The notes: generated by a model not told the origin, from the sequence alone. Shown: positions 27,247-36,933, counted from the first letter of the stretch. The stretch: 64,000 nucleotides of DNA from Natrarchaeobaculum sulfurireducens (GCF_003430825.1 NZ_CP024047.1:310001-374000), one strand, 5' to 3'. Numbers and translations are program-made.

Positions 27247-28083
27247 TCACTCTGCTGGGGCGACCGACTTCTCCAGTCCAGGATAGTCGACGATGATGCC
27301 GTCGACGCCCGCTTCTGCCAGTTGCTCGAACTGGAGCCACGTGTCGACGGTCCAGACGTTCACCGTCCGGCCCTCCTCGTGGGCGACCTCGAGGAGATCG
27401 ATCTCGGGTTCATCGGCGGGAATCGGGCCGTACGATTCGCTTGCGAGCGCGGTTCCGCGGACCTGGTTCCGTGGCGGGTGGACGGCTTCACAGTCGTACC
27501 GGCGGGCGATCTCGAGGCCGTCTTCGACCGAGTCGGCGACCAACGCCGCGGCTGGATAGTCGGGGGCGACGTCCCTGGTGGCAGCGAGTGCCCCTTCGTA
27601 GAACGACGAGAACAGCACTTCACCGCCGAACCCGTCACAGTCGCTGACGACGCGGTCGACGAACGGAGCCCAGTGGTCGCGTCGGTCGTCGCGATCCGTC
27701 CCGGAGAGCACCTCCGCAAACCGGAGGTCGGCGCTTCCCGGATTTTTCAACTCGACGTTGACACCGACGGACTCGGGCAGCGCCTCGAGCAACGCCGAGA
27801 GCGTCGGCACGGTCTCGTCCGTCCCGAGCACGTGGGTTTCGGCGAGTTCCTCGAGTGAGGTTTCCCAGACGAGCCCCGAGCCGTCGGTCGTCGGTCGCCC
27901 GTCTCGCGTGCCGTCCAGTCGGTCGTCGTGGAAGACGACCGGCGTGCCACAGCTGGCTGGCTGGACGTCGATCTCGATCATCGTCGTCTCCTCGTACGCG
28001 GCGGCGTCGGTCGCAGCACCGATCGTATTCTCGGGGAACAGCCCCGCAAAACCGCGGTGTGCGAGTACCTCGGGCGATGACAT
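27247..28083 (-). CDS. ugpQ: Glycerophosphodiester phosphodiesterase
   Basis: The 278-residue TIM-barrel enzyme carries the GDPD motifs: LAHRGFAGLFPENT with H9, R10 and E18, MIEIDVQ with E37 and D39, and VVFHDDRLDGTRDG with H52, then NVELKN near residue 130 and a terminal VNVWTVDTW and IIVDYPG. It hydrolyses deacylated phospholipids to glycerol-phosphate and an alcohol. Without a signal peptide it should act in the cytoplasm. Placed with ugpB-A-E-C and the HAD phosphatase, it completes a glycerol-phosphate salvage set. Confidence 0.92.
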   Translation of the reverse strand: MSSPEVLAHRGFAGLFPENTIGAATDAAAYEETTMIEIDVQPASCGTPVVFHDDRLDGTRDGRPTTDGSGLVWETSLEELAETHVLGTDETVPTLSALLEALPESVGVNVELKNPGSADLRFAEVLSGTDRDDRRDHWAPFVDRVVSDCDGFGGEVLFSSFYEGALAATRDVAPDYPAAALVADSVEDGLEIARRYDCEAVHPPRNQVRGTALASESYGPIPADEPEIDLLEVAHEEGRTVNVWTVDTWLQFEQLAEAGVDGIIVDYPGLEKSVAPAE

Positions 28084-28274
28084 TACGTCCCCAGATGGCC
28101 GCCGGGGTCTTGAACGCTTCTTCGCTCGAACGCCGCCGACACCGTAGACGGAGAGCCGATCGAACCGCCCCCTCGACGCCGGCGCAACGCGTCCACGGGT
28201 TAAGCGGCGCTGGCGTACTCATCACGGACGACTATCGGGCTTTCTTCTCGAGGACTGCCACCTTGCGGGAGAAC

Positions 28275-29546
28275 TCAGTGATCGCTTCCTAGCTCCGCGT
28301 CACCGTCACCGATCAGTCCGGTGTCGTACTCACTCCGGTCGTCCCGGATGAGTCGACCGGTACCATCGTGTTCGCTGAACACGTCCTCCTCGAGTGCGTC
28401 GTTCACCGACACGACGGTCTCGGGTGCGACCTTTTCGGTTACCTCGAACGTCGTGACTGGCCGGACAAGCCCCCACAGTGCACCGATCGCGTGGAAGGTG
28501 AACGCGACCGGTGTTACCAGTACGTACACCGGCCACAGCAGCGGATGTTTGTCGTATCCGATCGCCCCGAAGAGCATATACACGAACAAGAACCCGAAGA
28601 GTGCTATCGAGAGTAACTCGTAGTATCGCATCGATGGCGTGGTGTGTGGAAACAGCGTCGCTATGACGACTAGTGCCGGGACCACCGGCGAAAACGCCCA
28701 CGCGATAATTCGTGTGTAGTACAGCGGACGGTACGTTATGGGGAGAAGGTGCCCATCGGCGATGGTCCCCGAGATCCATCGTCGTCGCTGGTTGATCATT
28801 GCACGGACGGACGGTGGCGCTTGATTTCTGAATCGCGTATCGTAAACCGCGAACGAGACCCCGTCGGCCTTTGCAGCGTTCCATATGAAGTTGGTATCCT
28901 CCGTAATCGTCGCTCGATCCCACGAAATTTGCTCCTCTAGAGAAGCACGAATCGCGACTCCGCCTCCCCATGCGTACAACGGGTACCGCAACCGCGGAAA
29001 CGCGAACTGCTCGAACTGATAGCCGACCCGGAATAACTCACAGAGATACGTGATGTATGAACCCGTATAAATCGGCTTCTCAGTGAACTGTACGACGTCC
29101 GCGTCGGGAAGGCCGTTGAAATCGGTAACGATGGTATCCTCGTCGAGGTATAGCACGTACTCCGACTGACATGGGAGGGTTCGTCGGGCCCACTCGACGG
29201 CCCGGCCCTTGTTTATCGCCTTACACTCGAACGACGCCGGAACGACGTGGACGGACGCCCCTTCGATCTCCATCGGCGTCTCCGCGATGACGTGAACAGC
29301 ATCTACCTCCTCAGGGAGCGCGTCGACAGTCGCCTGAACGATCTCGTGGTTATCGATCGTGAGTACCCGGACCTGAATATCAGAGAGTTCCCAATCGACC
29401 TCCTCGGGGTCAATTCCGCCCCCGCGTCCGAGAACGAACACCTCGAACGCCCACCACAGTGCCGAAAACCCGTATAGGACCAGCGCGACCCACAGGAGAA
29501 TAACGACACCCGTCACCACAGCGTTCATACTGAAGAGATCGATCAT
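28275..29546 (-). CDS. Membrane glycosyltransferase family 2 (processive type)
   Basis: The 423-residue protein has one N-terminal helix, a cytoplasmic GT-A domain and four to five C-terminal helices. The catalytic marks are YLDEDTIVTDF (DxD-like metal site), AWGGGVAIR, ITEDTNF (ED base) and QRRRWISG (QxxRW), the set found in cellulose-synthase-like and eukaryotic Egghead-like beta-mannosyltransferases. It would extend or transfer a sugar across or at the membrane; donor and acceptor are unknown. Two earlier ATGs exist (29567) and a later one (29528); I choose the one that leaves a short basic lead before helix 1. No other glycan genes are adjacent. Confidence 0.85.
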   Translation of the reverse strand: MIDLFSMNAVVTGVVILLWVALVLYGFSALWWAFEVFVLGRGGGIDPEEVDWELSDIQVRVLTIDNHEIVQATVDALPEEVDAVHVIAETPMEIEGASVHVVPASFECKAINKGRAVEWARRTLPCQSEYVLYLDEDTIVTDFNGLPDADVVQFTEKPIYTGSYITYLCELFRVGYQFEQFAFPRLRYPLYAWGGGVAIRASLEEQISWDRATITEDTNFIWNAAKADGVSFAVYDTRFRNQAPPSVRAMINQRRRWISGTIADGHLLPITYRPLYYTRIIAWAFSPVVPALVVIATLFPHTTPSMRYYELLSIALFGFLFVYMLFGAIGYDKHPLLWPVYVLVTPVAFTFHAIGALWGLVRPVTTFEVTEKVAPETVVSVNDALEEDVFSEHDGTGRLIRDDRSEYDTGLIGDGDAELGSDH

Positions 29547-29688
29547 TCTCCTCGGTCTACGTGTCACTCAAACCGATCCCCAATAGAACGTTCGGTTTGT
29601 ACCCCCGTCACGTTCAGACACTGCCTTCGCCGGATCAGTGATCTCTCGAGGGATAGGTTTACGTTCACCCGGACGCTCTCGAGGGCTA

Positions 29689-29943
29689 ATGCCTTCGTTC
29701 GATCCTGAACTCCTCGCGGAAGCGGTATCCATCGTCCTCTACACCGTCGTCGCCGTCGTCCTCACGGCCGGCGGAATTTTCGCCGAGTACACGAGCCTAC
29801 AGCAGTTCGGTGCCGGTGACGCGACCGGCGCGCTCTGGCTCGCGGCGATCGGTGCCGTCATGCTGTATGCAGGCGTCTACGCCCTCGGCTATCGGAAGGT
29901 GCTCGTTCGACTGCTCGCGGCCCGTGAGTACGGGAGTCGCTGA
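29689..29943 (+). CDS. Small membrane protein, haloarchaeal, function unknown
   Basis: The 84-residue product has two hydrophobic helices (about 14-35 and 48-66) and a basic C-terminal end (LVRLLAAREYGSR). The ATG at 29689 gives the natural start; the in-frame ATG at 29638 adds non-hydrophobic residues. It sits between the glycosyltransferase and ileS, divergent from the former. Confidence 0.72.
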   Translation: MPSFDPELLAEAVSIVLYTVVAVVLTAGGIFAEYTSLQQFGAGDATGALWLAAIGAVMLYAGVYALGYRKVLVRLLAAREYGSR

Positions 29944-30098
29944 CTCGCTGTCTGGTTCCCTCGGAGCCACGTTCGAATATCAACATGCGCTGTCCGTTTT
30001 CGATCGCTGACGCGTAACCGACCTAACGACGGTGGGCTATCCTTGTCGTCGTCTGCTGGACCGATTCCCCTTTAATGTCGGAGCGAATCACTGCAGGT

Positions 30099-33000
30099 AT
30101 GAGCAGGTTCGGCGAGGTCGACGACCAGTACGATCCGCACGCGCTCGAGCAGCGGGTGTTCGACTACTGGGACGAGGTCGACGCCTACGAACGGACGGTC
30201 GAGCACCGATCGGACGGTGAATCGTTCTTTTTCGTCGACGGCCCGCCGTACACGTCGGGGTCGGCGCACATGGGGACGACCTGGAACAAGTCGTTGAAAG
30301 ACGTCTACCTCCGCTTTTTCCGAATGCAGGGGTACGACGTCACCGATCGGCCGGGGTACGACATGCACGGACTGCCGATCGAGACGAAAGTCGAAGAAAA
30401 ACTCGGCTTCGAGAATAAAAAGGACATCGAGGAGTTCGGCGAGGAGAACTTCATCCAGGAGTGTAAAGACTACGCCGACGAGCAACTCGAGGGACTGCAG
30501 TCCGATTTCAAGTCCTTCGGCGTCTGGATGGACTGGGACACCCCCTATCGGACGGTCTCGCCGGAGTACATGGAAGCGGCGTGGTGGGGCTTCTCGAAGG
30601 CTGCCGACCGCGGCCTCGTCGAGCAGGGACAGCGCTCGATCAGCCAGTGTCCCCGCTGTGAGACCGGCCTGGCGAACAACGAGGTCGAGTACGAAGACGT
30701 CGACGACCCCTCGGTCTACGTCAAATTCGACCTCGAGGACCGTGAGGGATCGATCGTCATCTGGACGACCACGCCGTGGACCATCCCCGCTAACACCTTC
30801 GTCGCCGTCGACGAGGAGGGTGACTACGTCGGCGTTCGTGCGACGAACGACGGCGAGGAAGAGCTACTGTACCTCGCCGAACCGAAAGTCGAAGAGGTGC
30901 TCTCGGAAGGGCGCTACGACGAGTACGAGATCGTCGAGGAGCTGACCGGCGAAGAGCTGATCGGCTGGTCCTACGAGCACCCTCTCGCCGAGGAGGTGCC
31001 CGAACACCCTGACCACGAAGGTGCACTCGAGGTGTACGCCGCCGACTACGTCGACACCCACGGCGACGGCACCGGGCTGGTTCACTCCGCGCCGGGCCAC
31101 GGTGAGGAGGACTTCGTCCGCGGGCGCGAACTCGGCTTCCCGATCTTCTGTCCCGTCGGCGGCGACGGCGTCTACACCGCGCAAGCGGGCAAATACGACG
31201 GCCAGTTCGTCAAAGACGCCGACGAGGAGATCACGGCCGACCTCGAGAAAAACGGCGCACTGCTCGCATCGGGAACGATCCATCACAGCTACGGTCATTG
31301 CTGGCGCTGTGACACCGGTATCCTCCAGATCGTCACCGACCAGTGGTTCATCACGATCACGGACGTCAAAGACGAACTGCTCGAGAACATCGAGGACAGC
31401 GAGTGGTACCCCGAATGGGCTCGCGACAACCGCTTCCGCGATTTCGTCGAGGACGCACCGGACTGGAACGTCTCCCGACAGCGCTACTGGGGCATCCCCC
31501 TCCCGGTGTGGACCCCTGAAGACAGAGACGACGACGGGGCGGCTACCGCCGCCAGTCCAGAGCGCGCCAGCGGGCGCGCGGACGAAGAGATGATCGTGGT
31601 CGGCACGCGAGAGGAACTCGCCGAGCGCGTCGACCAGGATATCGACCCCGAGGACGTCGACCTCCACAAAGACACCGTCGACGACCTGACGATCACCGAA
31701 GACGGCACCACCTACACCCGCGTGCCGGACGTTTTCGACGTCTGGCTCGACTCCTCGGTGGCGTCGTGGGGCACCCTCGACTTCCCCGAAGACGACAGCC
31801 GCTTCGACGAACTCTGGCCCGCCGACTTCATCCTCGAGGCCCACGACCAGACGCGTGGCTGGTTCTGGTCCCAGCTCGGAATGGGGACCGCTGCGATGGG
31901 CGAGGTGCCCTACGACAAGGTCTTGATGCACGGCCACGCGCTCGACGAGGACGGCCGCAAGATGTCGAAATCCGTCGGGAACGTCGTCGAACCCGACGAG
32001 GCGATCGAGCGCCACGGCTCCGACGCCATGCGGATGTTCTTGCTCTCGGCGAATCCCCAGGGCGACGACATGCGCTTTTCATGGGACGGCATGGCCACGA
32101 TGGAGAACCACCTGCGGACGCTCTGGAACGTCTTCCGGTTCCCGCTGCCGTACATGCGACTGGACGGCTTCGAGCCGGGCGTTGGGACGGAGTCGCAACG
32201 AGGCGGAGGCGGTGACACCGCCGGAGTGACACTCGAGGCGGTGGACGACGACCTCGAGTTGATCGACGAGTGGGTGCTCGCCCGCTTGCAGTCCACCAAA
32301 GCGGAGATGACCGACCACTTCGAGGCGTTCCGCCAGGACAAGGCGCTCGACGCCGTCCTCGAGTTCGTCGTCGAGGACGTCTCGCGGTTCTACGTCCAGG
32401 CGGTCCGCGAGCGCATGTGGGAGGAAGAGGACAGCGCCTCCAAGGAAGCTGCCTACGCGACGATCTACCACGTCCTCAGGGAGACGGTCGCACTGCTTTC
32501 GCCCTACGCGCCGTTCATCAGCGAGGAGATTTACGGCACGCTCACCGGCGACGACGCACATCCGACGGTCCACATGGAAGACTGGCCCGACGTCGACGAC
32601 TACTGGGTCGACGAGCAACTCGAGACGGACGTCGCCTTCCTGCGCGCGATCGAGGAAGCCGGTGCACACGCCCGCCAGCAGGCTGGCCGGAAACTCCGCT
32701 GGCCCGTTCCGCGGGTGGTCGTCGCGGCCGACGACGACCGCGTCGTCGACGCTGTCGACCGTCACACCGGCCTGCTCGAGGACCGACTCAACGCTCGCGA
32801 GATCGAACTCGTCTCCGCAGACGACCGCTGGGAGGAACTCGCTTACAGCGCCGAAGCCGACATGAGCGAACTCGGCCCCGCCTTCGGCGGCCGTGCCGGT
32901 GAGGTCATGACCGCACTCAACGAGGCCCGGATCGACGAGCCGAGTCTCGAGGCGCTCGAGGAGGCCGTCGCCGACGTCCTCGAGGAGGACGAGTCGATCG

Positions 33001-33395
33001 AAGAGTCGATGGTCTCGTTCGTCACCGAGACGCCCGACGACATCGCCGGCACCCCGTTCGGTATCGACGGCGACGACCGCGGCGTCGTCTACGTCGACGC
33101 GTCGCTCTCCGAGGATATCGAAAGCGAGGGCTATGCCCGCGAGGTCATCCGCCGCGTCCAGGAGATGCGTAAAGAACTCGAACTCGACGTCGAAGAGCGA
33201 ATCGCGCTGGACCTCGAGATCGACGACGACCGTGTCGCGGACCTCGTCGCCGACCGCAAGGACCTGATCTGCGAGGAGGTTCGTGCCGACGAACTCCGGA
33301 CCGTCGAGGATGGCCACCGCAAGGAGTGGGACGTCGAGGGAGTGACGATGGAAATCGCCCTCGAGGCGGTTGCGGCGGCTGAAGCATCGGACTAG
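30099..33395 (+). CDS. ileS: Isoleucyl-tRNA synthetase
   Basis: This 1098-residue class Ia synthetase has the HIGH-type motif as GSAHMGTTWNKSLKD near residue 60, the long CP1 editing domain (with GTGLVHSAPGHGEEDF as the editing-site signature), WRCDTGI and the KMSKS loop as GRKMSKSVGN. The length matches archaeal/eukaryotic-type IleRS. The in-frame ATG at 30075 is upstream of the usual N-terminus, so I use 30099. A short acidic insertion lies between residues 475 and 495, probably a halophile-specific surface loop. Its last 15 codons are repeated 156 bp downstream (see the repeat). Confidence 0.96.
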   Translation: MSRFGEVDDQYDPHALEQRVFDYWDEVDAYERTVEHRSDGESFFFVDGPPYTSGSAHMGTTWNKSLKDVYLRFFRMQGYDVTDRPGYDMHGLPIETKVEEKLGFENKKDIEEFGEENFIQECKDYADEQLEGLQSDFKSFGVWMDWDTPYRTVSPEYMEAAWWGFSKAADRGLVEQGQRSISQCPRCETGLANNEVEYEDVDDPSVYVKFDLEDREGSIVIWTTTPWTIPANTFVAVDEEGDYVGVRATNDGEEELLYLAEPKVEEVLSEGRYDEYEIVEELTGEELIGWSYEHPLAEEVPEHPDHEGALEVYAADYVDTHGDGTGLVHSAPGHGEEDFVRGRELGFPIFCPVGGDGVYTAQAGKYDGQFVKDADEEITADLEKNGALLASGTIHHSYGHCWRCDTGILQIVTDQWFITITDVKDELLENIEDSEWYPEWARDNRFRDFVEDAPDWNVSRQRYWGIPLPVWTPEDRDDDGAATAASPERASGRADEEMIVVGTREELAERVDQDIDPEDVDLHKDTVDDLTITEDGTTYTRVPDVFDVWLDSSVASWGTLDFPEDDSRFDELWPADFILEAHDQTRGWFWSQLGMGTAAMGEVPYDKVLMHGHALDEDGRKMSKSVGNVVEPDEAIERHGSDAMRMFLLSANPQGDDMRFSWDGMATMENHLRTLWNVFRFPLPYMRLDGFEPGVGTESQRGGGGDTAGVTLEAVDDDLELIDEWVLARLQSTKAEMTDHFEAFRQDKALDAVLEFVVEDVSRFYVQAVRERMWEEEDSASKEAAYATIYHVLRETVALLSPYAPFISEEIYGTLTGDDAHPTVHMEDWPDVDDYWVDEQLETDVAFLRAIEEAGAHARQQAGRKLRWPVPRVVVAADDDRVVDAVDRHTGLLEDRLNAREIELVSADDRWEELAYSAEADMSELGPAFGGRAGEVMTALNEARIDEPSLEALEEAVADVLEEDESIEESMVSFVTETPDDIAGTPFGIDGDDRGVVYVDASLSEDIESEGYAREVIRRVQEMRKELELDVEERIALDLEIDDDRVADLVADRKDLICEEVRADELRTVEDGHRKEWDVEGVTMEIALEAVAAAEASD

Positions 33396-33452
33396 AGTAC
33401 GCACCACCGCGGGAGGCGGAGCCGATCGCGCTGTATTTTTGGTCCAGATTTT
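33355..33452 (+). repeat. Copy 1 of a 98-bp repeat: ileS 3' end plus downstream T-rich tract
   Basis: This unit covers the last ileS codons, the stop and the following sequence up to TTTTTGGTCCAGATTTT. An equivalent unit starts exactly 156 bp downstream and aligns with no gaps; I count about 13 mismatches in 98 positions. Copy 1 is the one inside the functional gene. Confidence 0.85.
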
Positions 33453-33731
33453 TGCGCGAGTGGTCGCGAACTGTGTGAGCGACCCGAGCGGAAAAAGGTG
33501 GATGCCGAGGTCGCCCTCGAAGCCGTTGCGGCGGCTGAAGCGTCGGATTAGAGCGCGTACCAGCGCGGGAACCGGAGCCGACCGCGGTGGATTTTTGGTC
33601 CAGATTTTGAGGTGTGACGAGCGAGCGAAGCGACCTGATCTCGGTCGGGTCGATCCTCGAGCAACCTCCCACACGATCTGACTGTCTGGCGAGCACAACA
33701 GTCATGCCCGTTGGCTGTCCATAGAGTTGGC
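33396..33731. other. Intergenic region with ileS relic and two T-rich tracts
   Basis: Apart from the two repeat copies, this 336-bp stretch contains TTTTTGGTCCAGATTTTT at 33436-33453 and the same core at 33592-33608, both likely terminators for ileS. The last 100 bp precede the metallopeptidase gene and contain its promoter; no other gene is supported. Confidence 0.6.
33511..33608 (+). repeat. Copy 2 of the 98-bp repeat: relic of an ileS 3' end
   Basis: In the same reading frame this unit codes for ALEAVAAAEASD followed by a stop, identical to the end of IleRS. The differences from copy 1 in the codon part are all synonymous third-position changes, while changes after the stop are random. 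The unit ends in the same T-rich tract. Its upstream neighbour (33453-33510) is not related to ileS. Confidence 0.85.
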
Positions 33732-35897
33732 ATGAAGCACCTGGTCCCCGTGCTCCTGATCGCGATTCTGGTTGTCAGTCTTCCGGCCGGTGTTGCTGGT
33801 GCGGCCGGTGGCACTGTGACGGACTCGAGCGACCACGGTGTGGCCCCGACCGGGCCGACACAGGCGACTGGCGGAGCGAGTGACGTCCCGATTCGGAATC
33901 ATCTCGGTGCGCCAGCGGCCAGTATCGGCGGGAGCGACGACGTCCTCCACCGGACGACGACGCTTCGGCAGTTGCCCGACCGGCCGGGTGAGTTCGAGAC
34001 CGAGAAGACGTTCGACGTCCCCGATCCCGTCGTCTCGCTCGAGATCGATCTCGAGTCGAGGGCGACGGTCGTCGGGGCCGAGGGTTTCGAGGAGACCGCC
34101 GACGGCACCTATCGTTGGACCGAGGTCGTCGACGAGCCGTCGATCCGGTTTACGATGCCGGCGAACCGAACCGGCGACGTGGGCCACCACGCCGGCGGAT
34201 CGGCTGTAGGCGATGGGTTCGGTGTGAGTACCTTCTCGCACGGTGGCGAATCGGCCGCTCGCGGCGGTGACGGGTATACCTTCGTCGAGACGGGCGAATG
34301 GGGGATCGTCAGGGTGCCTGGGATCAGCGTCTCGTTGCAACAGACGTCATCGGTCGGCGTCGACGAGACAGTCCGAATCGACGGGCCGGGCGCAACCGGC
34401 GGCGACCTGGCGTTCTTCGGTGAGGTATCCGAGTACGAGCGACCCGTCGCCGGGGAGACGATCAGGTTGGTCGTCCCCGAGGCAGCCGAAGCCGATCTGG
34501 CAGCCGCCCCCGAGACGATCCTCGAGACACTCGCGTGGGGGAGCGAACGCCTCGACGTCGGTGCCCGAAGTGATGACGTGTTCGTCGTCGCCGTGCCCGC
34601 CGACCTCGAGTGGGGGCCACAAGGCGTCCAGTACGGTGACTCGGACGCCTGGGTCGTCGCTGACAGCCCGCTCGAGCACCCGGCGAACGTCTGGCTCCAC
34701 GAGTACGTCCACGTCCGACAGGGCTACACGGGCGACGATGTGGGGACGACGAGCGAGACGCAGTGGCTCGTCGAAGCCCAGGCGGAGTACTACGCGGCCA
34801 CGCTCGCCTTCGAGAAGGGGCTGATCGAGTTCGACGAGTTCAGTCGCTTCCTCGCGGGCGGGGAACGCTCGCCGTACGCCGACGCCGCCCTCGCCGATCC
34901 CGACACGTGGACCGACGACCGCACGGATTACGTGAAGGGGCGGCTCGTCTACGGTGAACTCGACCGTCAGCTTCGGCTCGCGACCGACGGCGACCGAACC
35001 GCCGAAGACGTCTTCCGGGTGCTCAACGCCGGTGAGGGGACCCTGACCGGCGAGGCCTACCTCGAGTTACTCGAGCAGGCCGGCGGCGAGACGGTCCGGT
35101 CGGCTGCCGAGCGATACGTGAGGAGCGACGAGACGCCCACGATGTGGAGCCAGGCCGATCACGCGGCGGCGTTCGATCTGCAAGGGGCGACGTTCGAATA
35201 CGGCCTCGACGGTGACGCGTTGGCGGCTGGCGGGGAGTCGTGGCCGCTAACCGAACGCGATGGCCACGACGGGAAGACGACGGCCGTTCCCGTCGACGAG
35301 CCCGTTTCGGTTCCCGTGCGCCTCGATAACGTCGGTGACCGGGACGGAACTGCCGACGCCACGCTCGAGGTCGACGGGCGGGTCGTCGACTACACCCAGC
35401 CCCATCTCGAGGCTGGCGAGGAGGAAACGGCAAATCTGACCTGGACGCCGGACGAACCCGGCGAGTACACGCTCCGGATCGGCGACGAGACGGTCACCGT
35501 GTTCGTCCGTTCCGATGCGAGCGTCCACGTCGCCGACCTCGATCTCGAGCCCACCGAGGTTCGCCCGGATGAACCCGTTACCGCGACGGCGACTGTCGAG
35601 AATCCCGACGAGGTGCCCGCCGCGGCCGTCCTCGAGTTCAGAACGCACGAGGGCGGGGTTGGTGACCATCCCGTCTTCCTCGAACCTGGAGAAACCGCGA
35701 CGATCACCGAGGAGCTGCTGTTCGATGCCGACGGCGAGTACGAGGTCGTGATCGGAGAGCAGTCGGCGACGGTCGTCGTCCAGACGACCCCACCGGCGGA
35801 ACTCGAGCAGGTCCCCGGATTCGGCCTCGCCGCCGCCGTGCTGGCGCTGTCGGTGGCCCTCGTCGCTGCCCGAATCGATCGGGCTCGTCGTCGGTAG
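33732..35897 (+). CDS. Secreted HExxH metallopeptidase-like protein with PGF-CTERM anchor
   Basis: The 721-residue product has an N-terminal signal (MKHLVPVLLIAILVVSLPAG) and an M1-like gluzincin core: H323-E-Y-V-H327 with E348 20 residues later in LVEAQAEYY, plus a conserved-looking YxxR/Y region beyond. After about residue 480 comes a CARDB/Ig-like region (two copies of VxVPVRLDN...and VTATATVENP). The C-terminus is the PGF-CTERM sorting signal VPGFGLAAAVLALSVALV followed by ARIDRARRR, which archaeosortase A would process. It is therefore a cell-surface metalloprotease or peptidase-like protein. The substrate is unknown; the catalytic motif is intact. Confidence 0.82.
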   Translation: MKHLVPVLLIAILVVSLPAGVAGAAGGTVTDSSDHGVAPTGPTQATGGASDVPIRNHLGAPAASIGGSDDVLHRTTTLRQLPDRPGEFETEKTFDVPDPVVSLEIDLESRATVVGAEGFEETADGTYRWTEVVDEPSIRFTMPANRTGDVGHHAGGSAVGDGFGVSTFSHGGESAARGGDGYTFVETGEWGIVRVPGISVSLQQTSSVGVDETVRIDGPGATGGDLAFFGEVSEYERPVAGETIRLVVPEAAEADLAAAPETILETLAWGSERLDVGARSDDVFVVAVPADLEWGPQGVQYGDSDAWVVADSPLEHPANVWLHEYVHVRQGYTGDDVGTTSETQWLVEAQAEYYAATLAFEKGLIEFDEFSRFLAGGERSPYADAALADPDTWTDDRTDYVKGRLVYGELDRQLRLATDGDRTAEDVFRVLNAGEGTLTGEAYLELLEQAGGETVRSAAERYVRSDETPTMWSQADHAAAFDLQGATFEYGLDGDALAAGGESWPLTERDGHDGKTTAVPVDEPVSVPVRLDNVGDRDGTADATLEVDGRVVDYTQPHLEAGEEETANLTWTPDEPGEYTLRIGDETVTVFVRSDASVHVADLDLEPTEVRPDEPVTATATVENPDEVPAAAVLEFRTHEGGVGDHPVFLEPGETATITEELLFDADGEYEVVIGEQSATVVVQTTPPAELEQVPGFGLAAAVLALSVALVAARIDRARRR

Positions 35898-36008
35898 CCG
35901 GTGTCGACTCGCGCGCGTAACTCATTCGCCCACGTCCTGTTCGCCTCCGTCGTGTTCAGTCACGCCGTGTCACTCGAGTCCGATCAGCCGGAGGCGTGCC
36001 GACGACGC

Positions 36009-36860
36009 TCAGAGGTGGTCGGCCAGAACAGGGGCGACCGACACCGCACTTGCCTGCCGTTCGATGGTGTCGGTGCCGTAGATCGCCTCGACGCCCGCCC
36101 GAGCGAGTTTCGTGTACGCGTTGCGGACGAGCAGCGGATGGATGCAAGTGACGAAGACGCGACCGACGTCCCGTTCGCCGAGGACAGCGATGGCTTCGCT
36201 CATGGTCGAACCGGTCGCGATGATGTCGTCGGTGACGACGACGTCTCGGCCGGCCACGCCGACGTCGCTGGGAGTGATCTCGACCTCCGTTCCGGAGTGA
36301 CGGGTCTTCTCGAAGTAATCCGTCTCGCCCGTACCGTAGGCATCACGGACCGTCTCAGCCAGCCCGACCGCCCCGGCGTCGGGCGAGAGGAAGACGGGGT
36401 CAGCGAGGTCGGCAGGCAGCGGCTCAGCGAGCTGGCCTGCGGCGTCGACGGCGCTCGCTGTCGGCTCGAAAAAGTCACAGACGCCCGTTTCGTGGGGATT
36501 GACGGTTACGACACGGTCCGTGCCGGTCGAGATGGCTCGGGCAACGGCGCGTGCAGAGATCGGCTGGCCCACGTCGAACTGCCTGTCCTGGCGGCCGTAG
36601 CCCATGTACGGCAGCACCGTGACGATCTCGTCGACGCCCGCTTCGCCGAGGGCGTCCTGTAGCTGAAGCAGCTCGACGTGGGCGTCACTCGAGACCGTCG
36701 AGGCGACGACGATCGCTCGCTTGCTACCCTCGAGTTCCGGGATAGACGCGAGCAGTTCACCGTCGGGAAACCGTTCGGAGTCGACGGGAGCGAGTGGTTC
36801 CTCGAGTTCGCGTGCGAGCGAGGCGGCGAGCGCCTGTGAGGCGGATCCGCTGACGATCAT
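36009..36860 (-). CDS. prs: Ribose-phosphate pyrophosphokinase
   Basis: The 283-residue protein makes PRPP from ribose-5-phosphate and ATP. Visible motifs are the N-terminal SERFPDGEL, PYMGYGRQDRQF (flexible loop region), VVTVNPHETG, and the PRPP-binding loop VVVTDDIIATGSTM near residue 205. The length is short as in other archaeal (class III-like) enzymes. The long upstream frame to 37019 is unsupported; ATG 36860 precedes the first beta strand. It is in tandem, 73 bp behind a beta-propeller-like gene. PRPP also feeds histidine synthesis (hisI, hisA, hisB elsewhere in the window). Confidence 0.94.
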   Translation of the reverse strand: MIVSGSASQALAASLARELEEPLAPVDSERFPDGELLASIPELEGSKRAIVVASTVSSDAHVELLQLQDALGEAGVDEIVTVLPYMGYGRQDRQFDVGQPISARAVARAISTGTDRVVTVNPHETGVCDFFEPTASAVDAAGQLAEPLPADLADPVFLSPDAGAVGLAETVRDAYGTGETDYFEKTRHSGTEVEITPSDVGVAGRDVVVTDDIIATGSTMSEAIAVLGERDVGRVFVTCIHPLLVRNAYTKLARAGVEAIYGTDTIERQASAVSVAPVLADHL

Positions 36861-36933
36861 ATGCGAGCCCACAGCCCGCGGGGTAAACCCGTTTTCGTTC
36901 TCCCGGTCGCCAGGTTCGTCGGCCGATAACCGC

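Noticed and set aside
32079-33698. 539-residue open frame on the minus strand opposite ileS
   Set aside because: It is an antisense shadow of a GC-rich gene. The real gene has all IleRS motifs.
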